Below the pieces are notes generated by a model, which did not search any database, was not told where the DNA came from, and was given only the letters and a program-made list of their open reading frames with translations. 64,000 nucleotides of DNA from Rhizomys pruinosus (lineage: Eukaryota; Chordata; Mammalia; Rodentia; Spalacidae), in the NCBI GenBank assembly GCA_009823505.1, contig VZQC01003076.1, forward strand, positions 2,052,215 through 2,116,214, read 5' to 3'. This document shows positions 60,290-64,000 of this stretch, in pieces. The position numbers were made by a program, and so were the translations under genes. Within the stretch, counting starts at the first letter, position 1. Every line of letters begins with the position of its first letter.

Positions 60290-61599
60290 ACCTCACTACA
60301 GTGCACATTCCCTCTTTGAGGTGTGTACATGCATAACACTAGGGTAGGCATCCCTTTACCACTGGAGTACACATTTTATAGGAGTCTGCACATTCCCTAC
60401 TGAATTACAAATCTCTGACTGAACATACAATTCCATTAGTGCACCCATACTATACTAAAAGATTTTTGTTTTCTCTTATTTCCATGTCTTCACCCCTCCT
60501 CCCTGCAATATATTTTCATGTAGTAACAATTCACTCCCTTGTAAATGGCTTCACTTATTCTTTTGTCATGTTGAATATTTTATGTCATTTTTGCAGAATG
60601 TGTGGTATATCTGACATAGTTTTTGATGTAGAATATGATGTTCCTTGGAGTGATCATTTTATGTAGTTTGTATGATTATGTTTTTTTTTTAATTTCCAGG
60701 GTTCTAAGGAAACTTCTAATACTCTTGTCCTGAGGCTTGCATGCTGCAGTATCTTTCTTTAATCTTAAGTCAGACTTTGGAAAGACCAAATAAACTGCAG
60801 TGTGACATTTTATTCTTCATTCACCCAGTAGCTGCTCTAGCGTGGACAGCCAAGCTCATTCTAGAGAGTTCTGATGCTCCTGGACAGCAAAGCTCTCTCC
60901 TGTTTGCCTTTTTGTTACTTTATCTCTTATTAAACAACCTCCCTTAGACATTCATAGAGTATTTCAAATTGTTTCCTGGATCTGTAGTCTGACAGCCCAT
61001 TATCCACTTCAGGAACTGCTTTTATGGTAACAATGTCTCCAACATCTTTTCCCACCCATATATCTTCTCTAAGCAGCTGTCTACTACCTTGGTTTTCACT
61101 ATTACCCATAAGCCAAGAATTTCCAGTTCTGACTCTTGACTCATTCTCCTCATCCCTGGTACCTTTTCTCAGATGGTTACAGATCTCACTAGCTTGTTTC
61201 ATTCACCTGGAAACCAAAATGTTTGATGCTAAATATAGCCTTTTCCTTGCATGTCTGCTCTTCCCGATGAGCTCCCATTGACATCCTCATGACTCCCCAC
61301 AGTAAATCGTTTAGAGTCCCTGTGAGTCTTTCTTCCCCTGGCCGTGCTCATTGAACCTTCCACCTGTTGGCATGGCGCTGCTGCTAGCCTGGCTGTGATC
61401 CACAGCTCTTTCCATGCTCTTCGGCCATCTCCAGGCAGAGGTCCTGTGATTTCTTCACCTTTTTATCGCCTATCTTTCCAAATTATTTACTTAGCCAGTT
61501 CCTCCCTAATGGAAGGCATCAAGAGCACCTGTCTCTTGCAGGAAAAGCTGATTTCTTTTTAGAACATACATTGGCTAATTGGCCTTCACCTTCTTTTCT
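60290..61599. other. Unassigned intronic sequence
   Basis: Nothing firmly recognised. 61180-61520 may belong to the old L2-like element that follows. Confidence 0.4.
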
Positions 61600-61960
61600 T
61601 ATTTCATTTTATCCTGTGTTCTGCTCACAGTCAGCCACTCAAACATAAATGCCTATTCATATCTCTGTGCTTTGTGATTTAATCGTTTACATGATCATCC
61701 TTTTAAAGCTATCTCAAGATTCAACTCCTGGATGTAATCCTCTTTAATTGACTTAGGCAGAATTAAGTGCTTTTCTATCTCCACTTTAAATACATATATT
61801 ATTCTTCTGGCCTGCACACGGTTTTTGACATTATTTCATAGTAGATTATGTGCTTTCTGTTCCCATCAGACTGATTTCCTTCAGGACAGTGGATATGTAT
61901 GGTTTCTTTTCCAGCTCCTAGCAGGCAGTGTATTGGGGAAATGTTTCAGAATTGGTCTAA
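61600..61960 (+). repeat. L2/MIR-like old repeat
   Basis: CTCAAGATTCAACTCCTGGA and CTTCAGGACAGTGGATATG ... CCAGCTCCTAGCAGGCAGTG match the order of an L2-type 3' end; strongly diverged. Confidence 0.45.
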
Positions 61961-62083
61961 CATGAAATGACTATTTGAATGATGCTCATAAAACAGGCAG
62001 GATTAGAAGTGTGTTAACTCATCCTTTTACTCTGTCACATCCAGAAAAGTTTGCCCAAGTGAATTATATGTTTTCTTTATTAA

Positions 62084-62242
<159 letters not shown>

Positions 62243-62731
62243 TAAGTACTAGAACATTTTTTTTTCTCATCTCTCATAGGAAGAAATGAAAATGGGCTTC
62301 TCTGCCTTGCATGGCCTACTCACATGCTGTAAAACTTAATAAACCTGTGAAAAAAGGCAACGGTCCCTCCGTGGAAGAAATTGCAGATAAAATTACAGGG
62401 GCATATCGCCACTTAAATTTTTAAAAATGCATTTTCAAGGTTTATAACTTGTCATGAAAATTCATCTTGGAGTGAAAATCACGTGAAATCCTGAAGAAGT
62501 CAATTGTGGCTCTCTTAAGTGGATTTTAACTAAAATTCCTTTTGATTTTTTCCCCAAGTATTTTCATCAGTGAATGCTGTTGAGATAAGCAGGTTTAGAC
62601 TCATATGTCTCACCCCCCCAAATATTAACTATATTGTCCATTTTATTATGTGCTTAGTTTTTCTGTTGGAGAGCACCTGTGCCACCTGTTATTTTATATT
62701 TTGTGCATGCATGTGTGTTGGCTTCCTTTCT

Positions 62732-62987
62732 TTTTTTTTAATTTTTTTTATTAATTTTATTTATTTCCGTATGTGTATTAATGTACTGTCTGCATGCAAG
62801 TTTGTGCACCCGTGTCATGCAATGCCGCAGAGGTCAGAAGAGAGTGTCGGATTCCCCTGGAACTGGAGTTCTCCTGGAATTGGAGTTTTGGACAGTTCTC
62901 GGCCGCCATGTGGGTGCTGGGGATCGAACCCGTGTCTTCTGTAAGAGCGGTCAGCGCTTTTAACCGCTAGGCCATCTCTCCAGCCCC
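62732..62987 (-). repeat. B2-like SINE, long form
   Basis: Both 17-bp motifs present. A perfect 15-bp target-site duplication GTTGGCTTCCTTTCT occurs at 62717-62731 and 62988-63002. Confidence 0.95.
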
Positions 62988-63049
62988 GTTGGCTTCCTTT
63001 CTAAAACTCAATTCATTTCTTTACTGTGTGAACATGTATGTCTGACGTG

Positions 63050-63345
63050 TGAACGCAGGCATGTACTCCTGTGTGGAGGTCAAAGGACAACTTTCAGAGT
63101 CATTTCTAGCTTTCCATACCTCGTTGGGGCAGGGTCTCTAGTGCTGTGCTGTGTACTTCAGACAGCTGTCCCAAGAGCTTTCAGCTGATTTCTCCTGTTT
63201 CTGCGTTCCATCTTGACTAAGGAGGGCGGGGATACAGATGTCTACAGCATCCAGTTTTTGCCCAAGTTCTTGCTATCAAGCTCAGGTCATCGGGCTTCTG
63301 AGGCTATGATTTCTACCCACTGAGCCATTTTCCTGGCCCTGCTTC
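63050..63345 (-). repeat. B3/B4-type composite SINE
   Basis: GTGGAGGTCAAAGGACAACT, GTTGGGGCAGGGTCTCTAG, GATTTCTCCTGTTTCTGCG and CTACCCACTGAGCCATTTTC: reversed composite with a tRNA-like head on the right. Confidence 0.65.
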
Positions 63346-63691
63346 ATTTTAGAAAATAGCACGGACCACATGTAAGTGTGCTAGTAACTGAATTAACCTG
63401 AGAACAATTTCAACTCTGTGCCTGTTGAACAGAGTCTATTGGGGCTGGGCCAAATCTGTGTCTTGGACAACCAATTCTCTAGAAAAAGAAACTCAGAAGC
63501 AATTGATGGTAACTTCAGGCCTTAGTAAAAGAATTTGTGCCAACCAATGCTTGTATAATAGTTTCAGGCAATATCATCTATGCCATTAAACTTAATTTCT
63601 TAAGTTTTCCCTATTAGTGTGGGAGGAACACTCCAGGAGTTTCTTTCAAGAGCTCCTCTGCACCCGAAAGTCGTGGTTAGAAAGGCTACAT

Positions 63692-63895
63692 ATGCAGATG
63701 TGGAGACAGCTCAGCCAGTAAAATGCCTGCTGAATAAGCCTGAGGATCTGAGTTTGATCTCCAGGACAGCATAGGAGAATGCATGTGCTGGCTCAGTTAT
63801 CACCCCAGTGCTGGGGAAGAGGGGGGCAGCAGAGGGGCTGTTGGTCAGACAGCCAAGCTCCAGACACCTGAAAGCCCTTGTATCAAAAGCCAGAG
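63692..63895 (+). repeat. B4-like SINE
   Basis: GATGTGGAGACAGCTCAGCC, GAGTTTGATCTCCAGGACAG, then a diverged middle and a (CA)n tail. Confidence 0.5.
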
Positions 63896-63935
<40 letters not shown>

Positions 63936-63962
63936 TGCACGCACACACACACACATGCACAT
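63896..63962. repeat. (CA)n microsatellite
   Basis: CA units with GCACGCA interruptions. Confidence 0.95.
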
Positions 63963-64000
63963 GAGGCTGCTTATTCAGAGTGGGCCGGCTTGGTGAAGTG

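Overview
This window is intronic and exonic DNA of a mammal, almost certainly a muroid rodent. It carries B1, B2-like, B4-like and ID-like SINEs, rodent-type L1 3' ends and MaLR-class LTRs on both strands, with many (CA)n/(TG)n tracts. The dominant tRNA-headed SINE does not read like the Mus or Rattus B2 consensus I remember, so a cricetid-type rodent is more likely; this is inference.

The only protein-coding gene supported is on the + strand. Three consecutive exons (5496-5659, 59053-59149, 62136-62241) with canonical splice sites and matching phases encode about 121 contiguous residues of an Additional-sex-combs-like protein. The residues match ASXL3 better than ASXL1 or ASXL2. They cover the ASXH/DEUBAD domain, the part of ASXL proteins that binds and activates the deubiquitinase BAP1 in the PR-DUB complex, which removes ubiquitin from histone H2A. 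The first exon is separated from the second by a 53.4 kb intron, the second from the third by 3.0 kb.

Layout: 1-5495 upstream intron, SINE-rich. 5660-59052 giant intron: SINEs throughout; an RPS12 retropseudogene (about 23.04-24.29 kb, - strand) split by an L1; a 5'-truncated antisense L1 at 37.8-39.3 kb; several antisense L1 3' ends; an old sense L1 at 49.2-52.3 kb carrying a solo LTR and a B1; a 10-copy 28-bp minisatellite at 55.06 kb; and repeat-poor islands, the largest at 14.6-17.2 kb. 59150-62135: the short intron, which opens with a 1 kb 37-bp minisatellite lying close to the splice donor. 62242-64000: start of the next intron.

I see no bacterial-type operon, CRISPR array, tRNA or rRNA gene, or new multi-gene system. 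The most informative structures are the insertion history (nested elements with readable target-site duplications), a SINE subfamily with a 17-bp internal duplication, and the minisatellite next to an ASXL3 exon. Repeat family names come from memory of consensus sequences and were not checked with a repeat-masking search.
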